The notes below the pieces were generated by a model that saw only the letters and a program-made list of their open reading frames with translations, did not search any database and was not told the origin of the DNA. From Symbiodinium sp. CCMP2592 (lineage: Eukaryota > Sar > Dinophyceae > Suessiales > Symbiodiniaceae): 64,000 nucleotides of DNA. This document shows positions 34,461 through 46,120 of the stretch, piece after piece. The position numbers were made by a program, and so were the translations under genes. The DNA is taken from assembly GCA_905221615.1 (NCBI GenBank), contig CAJNDT010003546.1, positions 425,001-489,000 on the forward strand. The letters are read 5' to 3'. How positions within the stretch are numbered: position 1 is the first letter of the stretch; each line of letters opens with the position of its first letter.

Positions 34461-34968
34461 GGTTTTTGGGTCTGGGGTTTCGGGTTGGGTTGAGGGCTAC
34501 GGTGAGTAGAGCGGCTTCAGGATAGAGGGTTTTAGTGGAGACGCCTAGACCTCCACCTCCAACACCCAACAAAGACTAAGCCCTAAGCCACTCAGCCTCC
34601 AACCCACCAAAAGTCAAAACAGATAAGTGAACCCCAAGACCTTAAGTCCTAGAGTCCTAAACCTACAAGCCCGAATAAACATCGTATCGTCATCATATAT
34701 TCAGTAGCCCTGGGTTTATGCTACAAAACAAATGAAAGATCCCAGTAACACCCAGAAATCATATCTCAAGATCTACCCCAAACCTACATCACCAAGCCAT
34801 ACCCTAAAACCCGAAACCCCTACCTAAACCCCGTACACCCTGCACCCCAAATCCTACAAAACCGTATAATTACCCCCAAACCCCTGCAACCTGGAGGGCG
34901 ACAGAGAGTTTTTTCTCGGCCACCCTTCGCAGCTCCGCGTTCGCTCACAAAAATCGGACAACCGCTGC

Positions 34969-36192
34969 TCAGTTCTTCTTCTTCTTCTCGAGCTTGCGCT
35001 TGTAGAAGTTCAGCTCCTGCTTTAGGGTTTAGGGTTCAGGGTTTAGGGGTTTAGGGGTTTAGGTTTAGGGTTTAGGTTTAGGGTTTATGGTTTAGGGTTT
35101 AGGGTGGTCGAGGTTTAGGGCCCGAGGCTACCCAGAGGTTGCAATACCCCTTAATTAAGGAATATACCTTCAATCATAATATTAAGACCCTTATAACTTA
35201 AGGTATATTCCTTAATTAAGGGGTATTGGGTTCTCTGGGTGGAGGCCTTCAGGGCCTTAGGGCTTTGTGGCTTCAGGGCTAAGAGAGAGCAGTGGTCTGG
35301 GCCCTTCGCACTGGGGTGTCCCACAAAACCTTGGAAAAAATCCTGAGGGTTTAGGGTTTAGGGTTTAGGGATCTGCTGGCTTTCGTGCGTTTGTGGACCT
35401 GGCATTCCAAAGGAAGCTTCAATGACTTCTGCTTTAACTTCCGCAACCCAAACTCTCAAGCCCCAAACCCTACACTCCAAACCCAAGCACGAACCCTCAA
35501 CCTGAAGCCAAGATCCCCAAACCCTCAATTTAGATCTCTCGCGAACCCTCCAAACCCCACTCCCAAAATTCATGTAAACCACTCAAAAGAATCCTACGAA
35601 CCTCCAAACGAATCCTACGAACCTTCTGAATTTCTAGAAGCAAAGCCCACGAGGCCACAAAAACCTCAGCGGGCCTCGCCCTCCAGGACGTAGCCGTCCG
35701 CGCGGCCGCACTGCCCAGGCCTCGAGGCGAGGCGTTGTGTTGAATGTTAAAAACCATATTGTTCAGGGCTTTTGTCTTTAGAGTTTAGGGGTTTCAGGGT
35801 CTAAGGGTTTAAGGGCTTAGGGTTTAGGGCTTAGGGTTTCGGGTTTAAGGTTTAAGGTTCAAGGGTTCAGGGTTTCGGGGCTTAGGGCTCCAGGTTTGGA
35901 GCATCTAAAGCGTGCCTCGAGGCGATGCAGGCCAACAGTCGGCCGCTCTGGAACTGCTCCTCAGGGGGGGGGGGGTCTTAAAGGGATCTAGAAGGGTTCC
36001 TTAAAAGGGATCTATAAGGGATCTAGAAGGGTTCTATAAAGGGATCTATAGGGCTTCCTTTACAGGGATCTATTAAGGGTTCTACAAAGGATTTAAGGGG
36101 TTTAGGGTCTGGGTTTTAGGGTTTAGGGCTTTAAACTTGAGGGCGTTCGGGTTTTAGGGTTCGGGTTTTGGGTTTTGGGCTTTGGGGGTTTT

Positions 36193-36237
<45 letters not shown>

Positions 36238-39200
36238 CTCTATCTCTTTCTGTCTCTCTCTTCTTGGTGGGCTTTTTCAGGTTTACGGAAGTTTAGGGCT
36301 TAGGGGACAGTGACAGTCTACAAGAGGGCTGCCATTCAGGGCCTTATATATCTATATTTCACATGTTATTCAACCGCTACCGCATGGAAGGGGGGGCAGT
36401 TTCCAAAGGCTCTCGCTCTCTCTGAAAATGGTGGGTTGGGGTTCAAGGCTTCTGCTTGGGTACGGCCCCCACTCAGTAACAGTTGAATAATATTCATAAT
36501 ATAGATATATTAGGACCTTACTAGTAGCCCTATTATAGACTCTTACTGACCCTAAACCCTAAACCCCAAAACCCTAAACCCTAAACCTAAGCTTCTGCGT
36601 TTAGGGAACTCTCTCTCTGAACTCTCTCTCTCTTTCTCTTGTGGGCGGTCCTGGGGTTTGTGGGCGGTCCTGGGGTTTCGAGTTTGGGGGTTTCCCGGTT
36701 TAGGGTTCAGGGTTTAGGGTTTAGGGTTTAGGGTTTAGGGTTTAGGGTTTAGGGTTCAGGGTTTAGGGTTTAGGGTTTAGGGTTTAGGGTTTAGGGTTTA
36801 GGGTTTAGGGTTCAGGGTTTCGGATTTAGGATACAGCGTGTAGGGTTCGTGTTTTGGTAGAGGGGGGGGAGTGTGAAGGTTACTATAAAGGTTTCAGGAC
36901 CAGAAGGACTGCCAGAAGTGGTTACCATGAGAATAGAAGCTAAGAGTTGCTATAAGTTTTGTTTGGGGCTTAGGGTTAGTGGACAGGTTGCTGTAAAGAT
37001 TCCTGCCAGGACTACGCTGCTCTCGGTGTCTATCAAGGTTTGGTGGGGATGAAGATGGTTCTTATGAGGGCAAAGCAAATGCAGCGCAGGAGTCATAAGA
37101 TAGCGTCAACCCTAAATACTAGGATCCTTCCAATCAGAGCGCCAAAGCAGACACCTCCTTCGCGGCTGACCAATTGGGTAAGGTATAACAAGGCCTTCAT
37201 AATTTTGACGAGCTTTGCGAGAACGTTGTAGCGTAGTTGTATAGAGTTTTTTGTAAGGGGATACTACTGTTGATAATATAAATCCTGCATTACCTTAAGG
37301 ACCCTAAACTATGGGAATTATGGTATATCCCTTATTCTAGGTAATGCAGGATTTATATCATCAACCGTATCACCTCGGCCCCAAACCCCGAGGATGCCCC
37401 AAAGTCCCGACGACGTCCTCCAGCAGGGTGTCCAGCTTGGTCCTGAGCGACGGGGCTCCGCACTGGGCCAATCGGTCGTATGATACAGTTTAGAGGTTGG
37501 GGTCTCGGGTTTGGAAATTCGAGATTCTCTTCAGTAGGCCAGCCTCGACATAGACTACCAGGCAGCATAAGGTTTAGGGTTCAGGGTTCAGGATCGAGGT
37601 TCCCGGACAGGCAAACTCCCCACTTAAGCCAACCCTAAACCCTAAACCCCAAAAACTCACACACCCCTAGATACATCTGCGGCCTTAGAGCAAACCCCTG
37701 AAACGGTTTAGGGCTTGGGGCTTACTTAAAGGCTCATGGGACAAGTTACTAGGGGACTTATAACCTTACTTACTAAGTCCCATGATCCTCCAAGTAGGGC
37801 TTGGGGACAGGAGTTCTGGACTCGACACCCGCAAAAAACACAAAAACACGACCCCATGAAACCTTCTGGACGGTTCACTGCTCTTTGGGGGGGGGCGGAA
37901 GATTTAGGGTCTACTCAGAGGATCATGGGCGCTTCTAGACAGATTGTAAGTAAGGCGATCACTGCACCATGACGGCTTGCTCCTGCAATTAGTTAAGGTG
38001 CTGACACCCCAACTCTTGTATGTATGTATGTATGTACGTATGTATGTGTGTATGTGTGTATGTATGTATGTATGTATGTATGTATGTATGTATGTATGTA
38101 TGTATGTATGTATGTATGTATGTATGCGCGTGTGTGTCTGTGTGTGTGTGTGTGTTTATATGCGTGTGTATATAAGTATATACATATATATATATATAGA
38201 CATGTGCGTATATAGGTGTATACAGATATACACATGCACATATGTGTATATATATACATATATACATATATATATATATACATATATACATATATACATA
38301 TATATATAAATATATGTGTCTACCGCTGAACCTTAGAGCAAGGCTTGAAGGCTTGAAGTTTTGGTGCCTGTGGGTTTAACCTAAGGCCAAGGTGCTTGGA
38401 GGCACGTGCCTTCTGCTTTGCGATGACATGGCGGCTCAGCTTGACCTACCCGGAACTTGACTCCCAGTCCCATGGCTCCCTAAACCCTAAACCGTAAACC
38501 CTAAATCCTAAATCCTTAACCGTTGTAGTGGTCTGGGCCTCGGGGTTTTGGGGCGTGGGGCTTTGGGAGAGTACTGGAGGGCTTCTCGGGGCGAAGAGGT
38601 GGGAAGGAGGGACCCGGGACAATCCTAAACCCCAACAAGGGTGACGGGATCCCAACAACGCAGAACACCCGCCAAAAGCCGTGGTTGGTTTCCCAAACCC
38701 TAAAAGGAACCCCTAGACCTCAAAAAATAGGGTGTTTAGGTTCCAAACCGTCCAAAAACCTGAACTTAAAGGAGTAAGTGGCTCCCCACACCACAGACCC
38801 CTCAAAATGAGTTGCCAGCTCGAAAAGCCCTCAACCTAAACAAAACTAGAACAAAAGCCGCAACACTAGTAGAGTATGGTGGGCGGAAAAAACCCTCACA
38901 GGTGCGGGCTGTTCGCAAACTTTACTGCACCGATCAAGCTGGGTCTACTACTATCTACCTACCTATCCATCTATCTGTATATATATATATATATATATGT
39001 ATGTACCCCAAAAAATAGGTGCCGTACTATATAAGCGACCCAAAAAAAGGACCATAATTTCGACAACCACCCATATATATATATATATATATATCATACA
39101 GTTCAACACCACAGCAGCGCCTCCTCCTTTTCCTCCTTCTTCTCGGTCTTGTCACCTCCACAGAAAGCTTCAAGTTGAGGGGGGGCCTCCGGCTGAGGAG

Positions 39201-42200
39201 GGCTTCGGGTTTAGGGGAATAGCTAACCAGTGGTTTTGGGGGCTCCCTTGGCTCTTTAGCTCCTTAATGGCTATTCTCATCATCCCTGGCTCCTTAGCTC
39301 CCCGAATATCAATGGTTAGATAGGGTGTAGGGTGTTGGGTTTAGGGGTCTGGGTTCAGGGTTTTGGGTGTAGGGTTTCGGGTTTGGGGGAGTAGGGTTGA
39401 GGCTCCGATGCCAGGCAAACCCCTAAACCCTACCCGAAACTCAACCCCAACCATGAACCGTACATCTCAAAATCCTAAGCCCCACACCCTACAGCCCCAA
39501 AACCCTCAAACCAGGGGAGAAAAGGGAGGCGGTCTCCAAAACCGTGGTTGAGCGATACGAGCCAGAAAAGCCCTTCTTCAGAGCCCCGTAAGCCTTTTAT
39601 GAACTCTACACCAACAAGCTCTGACCCCCCAGGAACCCTAACAACCCTAAACCCCCACACCCCTAAACCCTCTCGCACCACGCCTAAACAAAGACACTAC
39701 AAGGAGAGGAACGGTTGATGATATAAATCCTGCATGACCCATTATAAGGAATATACCATAATTCCCCTGGTTTCGGATCCTTAAGGTAATGCAGGATTTA
39801 TATCATCAACCGAAGCAAAAAGAGATCCCCCAAAGGGCCTCCCTTCTTCTTCTTGCCAAGGTCGACTCCATACTTCTTCTGGTAGTACTGCATGAAGGGG
39901 TGGGCATCGATCCTCGGGGAAAAGGACCCGAATATAGTACCCTAAATAGTAGGATCCTTGTTATAAGGACCCCAAAAGAAGGCAAGGTAGCCCTAATTTC
40001 GGAAACTCTTATCCGGAGTTCTTGGAGGAGGATTTGCAGCAGTCGTCGTTCAGCTTTTGTTCTCACACTCCTTAGGGTTTAGGGTTTAGGGTTTAAGGGT
40101 TAAGGGTTAAGGGACTTCAAGGGTTCTGTGCCCTATTATACCCGAACGCCTAAAACTGAGACACAAACCCTAGCAGGCCTTGCTAAAGGGGTTTTGTACC
40201 CTCGACCCAGGGGCGCTACACTCTACACCCTAAACCCAAACCCTAACGTTGCTTTGAAGGGCCTGGTGGCCTCAACCCTAAGCCCCAAACCACCCCCTAG
40301 CCAAACCACAGGAATCCTTACTTGAGGTAACCTTACGAACCTACAACCTTATATCGCCCTTACAGCCCGTAAATGTTTTAAAGCAACCCTGGAGGGGTCG
40401 TGTAGCTGGGTCCCTATGGATCAAAGTTGCTGGACGACGGTGTTCTTGAGCCTGGGACATCCGCAGCTCCAGGGTTCTTGAGGGGTGGAGAGTTTGGGGT
40501 AAAGATCCACTGGGCTTTAGGATTTCAGGGTCCGGGCTGTTGGAGAGCATTGATCGTTGATTCGGAGCTGCTGGTTCTGTTCACGATGGGCCCTTCCTGC
40601 CTCGTCAGGCAACAAGACTACACAGCTGCCTTCATTCGATACTCAGGAAACCTTAAGCTGGTACGCCCCTTCGGGGGGTTGTCCAGGGCTTGCGTGGTGT
40701 GTCATAACACTCTTGTAGCTCTGTAACGTTTAGAAAGTTGACACAGTTGTTTTAGGAGCTGGCTTCAATGCATTGCTCCAATACCTGTGGTAATACTGTC
40801 AATGGGAAAGATGCCACGAATACGGTCAATGGCAACCAGGATTGCATTCTGAATACGGTGATTACGGGGTCGAAACCAAAGCAGAGTATGAGCAGAGAAT
40901 GAAGGACTACGACAGGGCGCACGCATGGGTTGAGAAACTCAGGTCAAGAGGTTTCAAAATCCCTTGATTAAGGAATATACCTTAAACTATAGTCGGGATC
41001 CCTAAAATGATTCAAGGAATATTCCTTAATTAAGGGAGATTGGAAGGTCTGGGAGGTCAAGAGGTATCGGCCCAGCGTTAGGAAAGCTTCCTGTCATGGC
41101 GAGTCGGGCGAGACGGCTTGGAACCCATCGAGGGGGAGATGGGAGCTTCCAAGAATTAGGGGGTACCCTATTTTGGGGGTCCTTATGATAAGGATCCTAC
41201 TGTTTAGGGTACTATATTATTTTCGGAAACTCCCAGATTGGTTGTGGAGAAGAGAGCGAAGAGGAAGCAAGGGACAAGGATGAGGAGGTTGCACTCGAGG
41301 CTGAGACTCTGGGAAAGCACGCATAAGCACCGCTGCACTGATGACATCAAGGACGGTGGTCAGGAAGAGGAGGGAGTCAACAATGCTGACACTGGCGCTA
41401 CAAAAAGATGATGATGATGGTGGTGATGATGATGTTGACGATGACGGTGAGGATAAGGATGAGGAAGAGGATGATGCTGATGATGACGGTGATGAATATA
41501 AGATGACGATGACGATGATGGTGGGAGCGGCAGTGATAAAGATGATGACGATGACGATGACGATGAGGATGAGGATGATGGTGGTGGGATGATGATGAGG
41601 GGGATGACGATGATGATGATGATGATGATGCGAGTTGACGGCGAGTGCGACCTTCATGGTGATGATGGCGGCGAAGATCTCAGTCTAACTCTTGATACAT
41701 ATGTGCCATCAGCAAAACCCTGGTGATTGATGGAATGCTAGTTTGGTGCGCTTCCTGCGAGTAGTATCATCGCCATTTTTCAGGATCAGGCGTAGGTGTC
41801 GGCTACACGGCTACATGTAGGAAAAAGTTATCTGCCCCTGGTAGAAGCACCAGAAGCCTGATTGAGCTGCTTTCAAAATCGTTCATCGTTGCTGCAAAAG
41901 TTGCAAGGGGCCCCCCTTTGCTGTTGCGATGGTGTCGTGATGGAGATGTCTTTGTCGATTAGACTACTTACGAACACTGCTGTCGCCATATCATGGTGCT
42001 GCCTCCGATATAAATGTTCCAGCGATCCCTGCGCATTGTTCTGAAGAAGGCTTTCTTTTCGGACTATTTGCTGAATTATTGGCACCGGTACTGCTCATAA
42101 CAGTGGAAGCCGTCCGGCCAACCTCGGAAGTGGGTCTAGGTGCCCCAAGCGCTAAATCATGACCTAGACCCTCAGCCTTCAAAACCCTAAACCCATAAAC

Positions 42201-44489
42201 CCTAAGCAGCCCTGAACCCCCAAAGCCTCAAATACGAAACCCCCAAACCCTGAACCGTAACGAAGCTCCCTTTATCAGCTCAAGGGGCAAGGTCTTCGTG
42301 CGCACCAACTCGTTGCTCGTGGCGTTGTAGACCACGTCCAAAATCCTCACCTGGGGGCGAAGGCTTCATTCATAGGCGTTAAGGGATCCAAACGGGACCT
42401 ACAAGGGTTCTATGTTGGGTTTAGGGGTTTAGGGCTTCGAGGTTTGGAGCTTCGAGTTTCGGGTTTCGGGTCCCGAGGATCAGGAGTTAGAACGGTCTCA
42501 GCTTGGGTTCACAGTCCCTTGTGGTAGACCCTGTCGTGGTAAACTCCCTTGAGGATGAAACAGAAGCCGGAACAGGTAGATAAGGCTGTAGTGTATAGTG
42601 TCCTACCGTCGTCGTAGTAAAGTCGTTTTCGCACCAGCGGTGGTAGCAGTCGTAGTCGAATCGTACACTATTTTTATATGGCATAACAGTAAGAGCTAAC
42701 GAAACCGGGCCTTCTTGGCAATGTTCTCGGAGCCCCAGGCGTAGTTGCCGGCGTCCAGGCGCAGAGCGCGGTACTTCCTAGGCACTACCACTACAAGCCT
42801 TTACATTCCCATGACTACCACTACTTCCTTAGCATCATCACCATCATCATTATAAGCAACACCGGTGCTATCACCAGCACCAGCAGATAAATAAGCCAGC
42901 TTCGCCAATGTCCCCGGCATCATCACCATCTCGCTGACTTCATGTTCGTCTTTGTGGTGTGCCTTTGCCTTCGGTTCTATGATCATACAAACCCTGCATT
43001 ACCCATAATAAGGAAGATACACAATTTCCATAGTCTTGGGTCAATAAGGTATTCCAGGATGTATATCATCAACCGTTGTACTGGCAGGTTATGTGAACGT
43101 GCAGTTGCCCAAAGACCAACCCCCCCCCCCCACCCCAAGTCCTCTCCAGTGCGATATACTCTGCCCTGGGCCTTCAAAGCACTGCAAACGCCAAACCGCG
43201 ATTTTTGTTGAGGGTTTGGGCTTCTTTTTTGTTTAGATGGGCTCTTTTCCGGCTGCAGAACAGTTAGAAATCCTTAGGTTTGGGGTTTAGAGTTTAGGGT
43301 TGTGCTGCTTGAGCTCTAAACAGGCACGCCAGGACCTGAAACAAAAACTTGCAGAATCTCCAACCGCGGGACGGCCTTCCTCCCTTATATCACTCCCCCG
43401 AAACTTTCATCCTAAATCTGAAACCCCGAAAACCCTCAAGCCTGCAACTATCTGAAATCCTAAACCCCTAATCCCCTAAACCCTGACCCCCTAAATCCAT
43501 AAACCCCTACCTTAGCATCTTCATCTTTCGAAGTTGCTTGTTGCCGCCGCGGCAGCGGACGACTCGCACCTTAAGCAGCTCAGGGTGTAGGGCTTCAGTT
43601 TAGGGTTTGGGGGTTTAGGGTTTAGGGCTTAGGGCTTAGGGTTTAGTAGGGCTTAGGGTTTAGTAGGGCTTCGGGCCCCGTGGCTGAGGGACTGCTGGGG
43701 TCGGTTTACACTGTGGGCTTTGGGGTCTTAGGCAAGCCGCTTCTTCTGGAATGAACGCGACCCGCATAGCCCCGAGCTATATAAAAGAGCCGTTGATGGC
43801 GCAGCAACGGCAGTCAGTTACGATCTGGGTAGTTGCAGCCCCTGTTGCGCTCTAAAGCCTAAACCTCAAAGCCTCAAACCCAAACTGCCAAACCCGTCTA
43901 GGTCCTAACACCCACCAAGCCATAGAAGAATCCCCTGCAGATCCGTCATAGAATCATAGAAGCCTTAAAGATCCTTCATAGAACGCTGCAGATCCCTCAT
44001 AGAACCCTCATGGAACCCCTCAGATCCCTTCTAGAACCCTCCTCGATCTCTTATCGATCCCTCATAAAACTATCCTGGATCCCTTATAGATCCCTCATAA
44101 AGCCCTCCTAGATCCCTCATAGGCCAGGCCCTTTAAGGAATCCCTCCTCGATCCCCTATCGATCCCTTCTAGAGATCCCTCATAGAACCCTCCTCGACCC
44201 CTTATAGATCCCTCTAAAGGAACCCTCACGGATCCCTCTAAAGGAACCCTTATACATGCCTTTAAAGAAATCCTTATACATCCCTTTAAACGAACCCTTA
44301 TAGATCCCTTTTAAGGAACCCTTATAGATCCCTTTAACGCAGCCTTTATGTGCATCCAGAGGCCCCCCCTGTCTGCCGGGAGACGCGCTTCGGGCCCAGC
44401 TTGCAAGGCGTGGCCGGGCGGCCCATCTCATACTTGCGCTTCTTGATGGAGACCTGTCAGGCTTTCTTTAAGGGTTTAGGGTCTAGGGG

Positions 44490-44559
<70 letters not shown>

Positions 44560-44900
44560 CAGTAGCAGCAGTAGTAGTAGTAGTAGTAGTAGCAGCAGCA
44601 GCTGCAGTAGTAGTAGACCTGTCTGGTTTAGGGTTCAGGGTTTAGCGATCAGGAGATCTGCATGATATACGATTCTTGCTGCATGATATACTGTAAAGTG
44701 ATGCTCGTAAGTACTATGATATACTGCACCATGGGCTGGAGGGATTATTATTAATGTTGTTATTGTTATTGTTATTGTTATTGTTATTGTTATTGTTATT
44801 GTTATTATTATTATTGTTATTATTATGATTATTATTATTATTACTATTTTTATTCTTATTATTATTATTATTATGATTATTATTCTTAATATGATTATTC

Positions 44901-44943
<43 letters not shown>

Positions 44944-44981
44944 GATTATGATTATGATTATGATTATGATTGTTATTATTA

Positions 44982-45035
<54 letters not shown>

Positions 45036-45860
45036 TTGCTTATTATTATGATTATTATTATTATTACTACTACTACTACGATTATTATTACTACTATTAT
45101 TTTTATTGTTTTAAGTCCAAGGTGCAGGGTTGATAACCCTAAGGGCTCCAAGCTTGCTTCTGGTCTGAGGTTGATATACAGGGTTTAGGGTTTAGGGTTT
45201 CAGGATTTAGGGTTTAGGGTTTAGGGATAGTCTCATTGAGATCTAGAGCAAAGCGCCCTCCTACGGCCAAGCCAGGACACGACATCGAAAAAGCGCCGAA
45301 GGGCCAATGCCTATTATGTCGGGCCTGCATGCTTGGAATGGGGTTGTGGGATGTATTCGGGTATCATGATATTGATCGTACTACAGATTACACCGAACCC
45401 CCTATTTAGATGCGAGGTGCTGCAGGCTGGAAAAAACCCGGGCCTCGTCACGAGTCAACTCAAAGCCCTCAAACCCTGAACCCTTCCCCCCACCCCCCAC
45501 GGCCCCAAAACAATCAAAACTCAAGGCTTTGTAGGCCAAACGAAAAAGCCTGAAGCTTCCAGGAACATCAATAGCCACACAGACACTTCGCACGGCGGTC
45601 TGAGCCCAAACACCTCATTTCCCGGAGACTTCTGAGCCCGGAAAGCCTTAAGGCCCTAGATCCTGAACTGCCCAAACCCCTCCCTAAACCCTAAACCCTA
45701 TACCCTAAGCCCCATACCGCATACCCGATACCCTATATACCCTAAACCCTATACCCTATACCCTCAGCCCAAACCCCTCAATACCCTCAACACCGCGGGG
45801 CACATTGCTACGGCCGCCGGTCTTGTAATGCTTGTGCCGCGAGTCACGGGAGATTCCCAT
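34969..45860 (-). CDS. RPS8: Ribosomal protein S8 (eS8), 13 exons, complete
   Basis: Component of the small ribosomal subunit. Exons, 5' to 3' on the minus strand: 45860-45804, 44453-44385, 43569-43538, 42777-42706, 42345-42289, 40600-40583, 39912-39842, 39155-39121, 38445-38414, 37442-37418, 35959-35916, 35720-35675, 35016-34969. They join in frame to 606 nt, 201 residues plus TGA; other eukaryotes have about 205-210. It starts [16 protein letters not shown], contains [56 protein letters not shown] and [14 protein letters not shown], and ends [12 protein letters not shown]: hallmark eS8 sequence throughout. Donors are GT, GC and GA; every acceptor is AG|G. Introns range from about 195 to 1,690 bp and hold telomere-like tracts, microsatellites and fold-back elements. 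Exon 6 (18 nt) and a few junctions are the least certain; exon 9 could instead stop at 38417. Confidence 0.93.
35025..35110 (+). repeat. Telomere-like tract ending at the RPS8 last-exon acceptor
   Basis: On the RPS8 strand the intron ends with CCCTAAACCCTAAAGCAG directly before the last exon, so a C-rich telomere-like run takes the place of a normal pyrimidine tract. Confidence 0.85.
35131..35239 (+). mobile_element. Fold-back element family D, copy 1
   Basis: Inverted ends CCCAGAG/CTCTGGG outside and AATACCCCTTAATTAAGG inside, in RPS8 intron 12. Confidence 0.85.
36195..36260 (+). repeat. CT dinucleotide repeat
   Basis: About 17 CT units followed by imperfect CTCT runs, in RPS8 intron 10. 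Confidence 0.95.
36698..36830 (+). repeat. Telomere-like TTTAGGG array
   Basis: About 18 near-perfect heptamers with three TTCAGGG variants, in RPS8 intron 10. Confidence 0.95.
37266..37370 (-). mobile_element. Fold-back element family A, copy in reverse orientation
   Basis: Ends CTGTTGATAATATAAATCCTG and CAGGATTTATATCATCAACCG. It lies 47 bp inside RPS8 intron 10 from the exon 10 donor. Confidence 0.85.
37721..37799 (-). mobile_element. Fold-back element family G, internally deleted, with 10-bp direct repeats
   Basis: Family G ends with a shortened middle. GGGCTTGGGG lies at 37,711-37,720 and 37,797-37,806, a likely target duplication. In RPS8 intron 9. Confidence 0.75.
38019..38330 (+). 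repeat. GTAT, TG and TA microsatellite cluster
   Basis: About 25 GTAT units, a TG run, then TA/ACAT units. It lies just beyond the exon 9 donor in RPS8 intron 9. Confidence 0.95.
39712..39812 (+). mobile_element. Fold-back element family A, best-preserved copy
   Basis: Nearly perfect ends CGGTTGATGATATAAATCC and GGATTTATATCATCAACCG, 29 bp from the exon 7 donor in RPS8 intron 7. Confidence 0.9.
39913..40015 (-). mobile_element. Fold-back element family C whose end forms the RPS8 exon 7 acceptor
   Basis: On the minus strand the family C sequence (GGATCCTACTATTTAGGG then ATATTCGGGTCC) runs directly to TTTTCCCCGAG|G, the acceptor of RPS8 exon 7. The last 12-15 bp differ from other C copies, which end TTTTCGGAAACTCCC. 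Confidence 0.75.
40941..41065 (+). mobile_element. Fold-back element family D, copy 2, with 12-bp direct repeats
   Basis: Inner ends CCCTTGATTAAGGAATATA and TATTCCTTAATTAAGGG (one mismatch). AGGTCAAGAGGT occurs at 40,941-40,952 and again at 41,054-41,065. In RPS8 intron 5. Confidence 0.8.
41148..41233 (+). mobile_element. Fold-back element family C, copy
   Basis: GGTCCTTATGATAAGGATCC palindromic centre and right end TTTTCGGAAACTCCC. In RPS8 intron 5. Confidence 0.8.
41395..41640 (+). repeat. GAT trinucleotide-rich tract
   Basis: Imperfect GAT/GAC/GAG units; the acidic open frame over it is an artefact. Confidence 0.9.
42972..43075 (+). mobile_element. Fold-back element family A, diverged copy
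   Basis: Left half degraded (CGGTTCTATGATCATACAAA), right half intact (GTATATCATCAACCG). In RPS8 intron 3. Confidence 0.75.
43925..44345 (-). repeat. Degenerate array of GATCCCTTATAGAACCC units
   Basis: Some 20 variants of a 15-20-bp unit (GATCCCTCATAGAACCCT and similar). The reverse complement recurs at about 35.98-36.09 kb and in the arms of the long palindrome at 47.5 kb. In RPS8 intron 2. Confidence 0.8.
44490..44610 (+). repeat. GTA trinucleotide repeat
   Basis: About 30 GTA units with a few GCA interruptions, in RPS8 intron 1. Confidence 0.95.
44745..45115 (+). repeat. TTA/TTATTG trinucleotide-rich tract
   Basis: About 370 bp of ATT with GTT and GAT variants; all overlapping poly-N or poly-I open frames are artefacts. 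In RPS8 intron 1. Confidence 0.95.
45181..45230 (+). repeat. Telomere-like tract
   Basis: TTTAGGG units with one TTTCAGG variant, in RPS8 intron 1. Confidence 0.85.
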
Positions 45861-45872
45861 CTTGGAGCTCCT
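45861..45872 (-). promoter_or_regulatory. Possible spliced-leader acceptor of RPS8
   Basis: CGTAG|GAGCTCCAAG precedes the RPS8 ATG, giving an AG|G ten bases upstream of the start. Dinoflagellate mRNAs receive a trans-spliced leader, so this AG is a reasonable acceptor. CCAAG directly before the ATG is an alternative. Confidence 0.35.
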
Positions 45873-45989
45873 ACGAGGGTTTTTCCTTTGGTTAGTAGGG
45901 AATGGTAAGGTTCCCTTTAAGGGGGTCTATAAGGGGTACTATAAGGGATCTATACTTGCCTTTGGTGGAGCTCCTGCGAGGTGTTTTCG

Positions 45990-46120
45990 TTTGGGGTCGT
46001 AGGGGTTTCGGGCTTCGGGAGTCGGGTTTCGGGTTTAGGGTTTAGGGTTTTAGGGTTTCCGTTTTAGGTTTAGGGTTTCGAGTCGGGTTTTAAGTTTAGG
46101 GTTTAGGGTTTAGGGTCTAT
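45990..46120 (+). repeat. Degenerate telomere-like tract
   Basis: TTTAGGG with TTTCGGG, TTTTAGG and TTCGAG variants. Confidence 0.75.

Noticed and set aside
44714-45188. Asn- and Ile-rich open frames
   Set aside because: Products of a TTA/TTATTG tract inside RPS8 intron 1.
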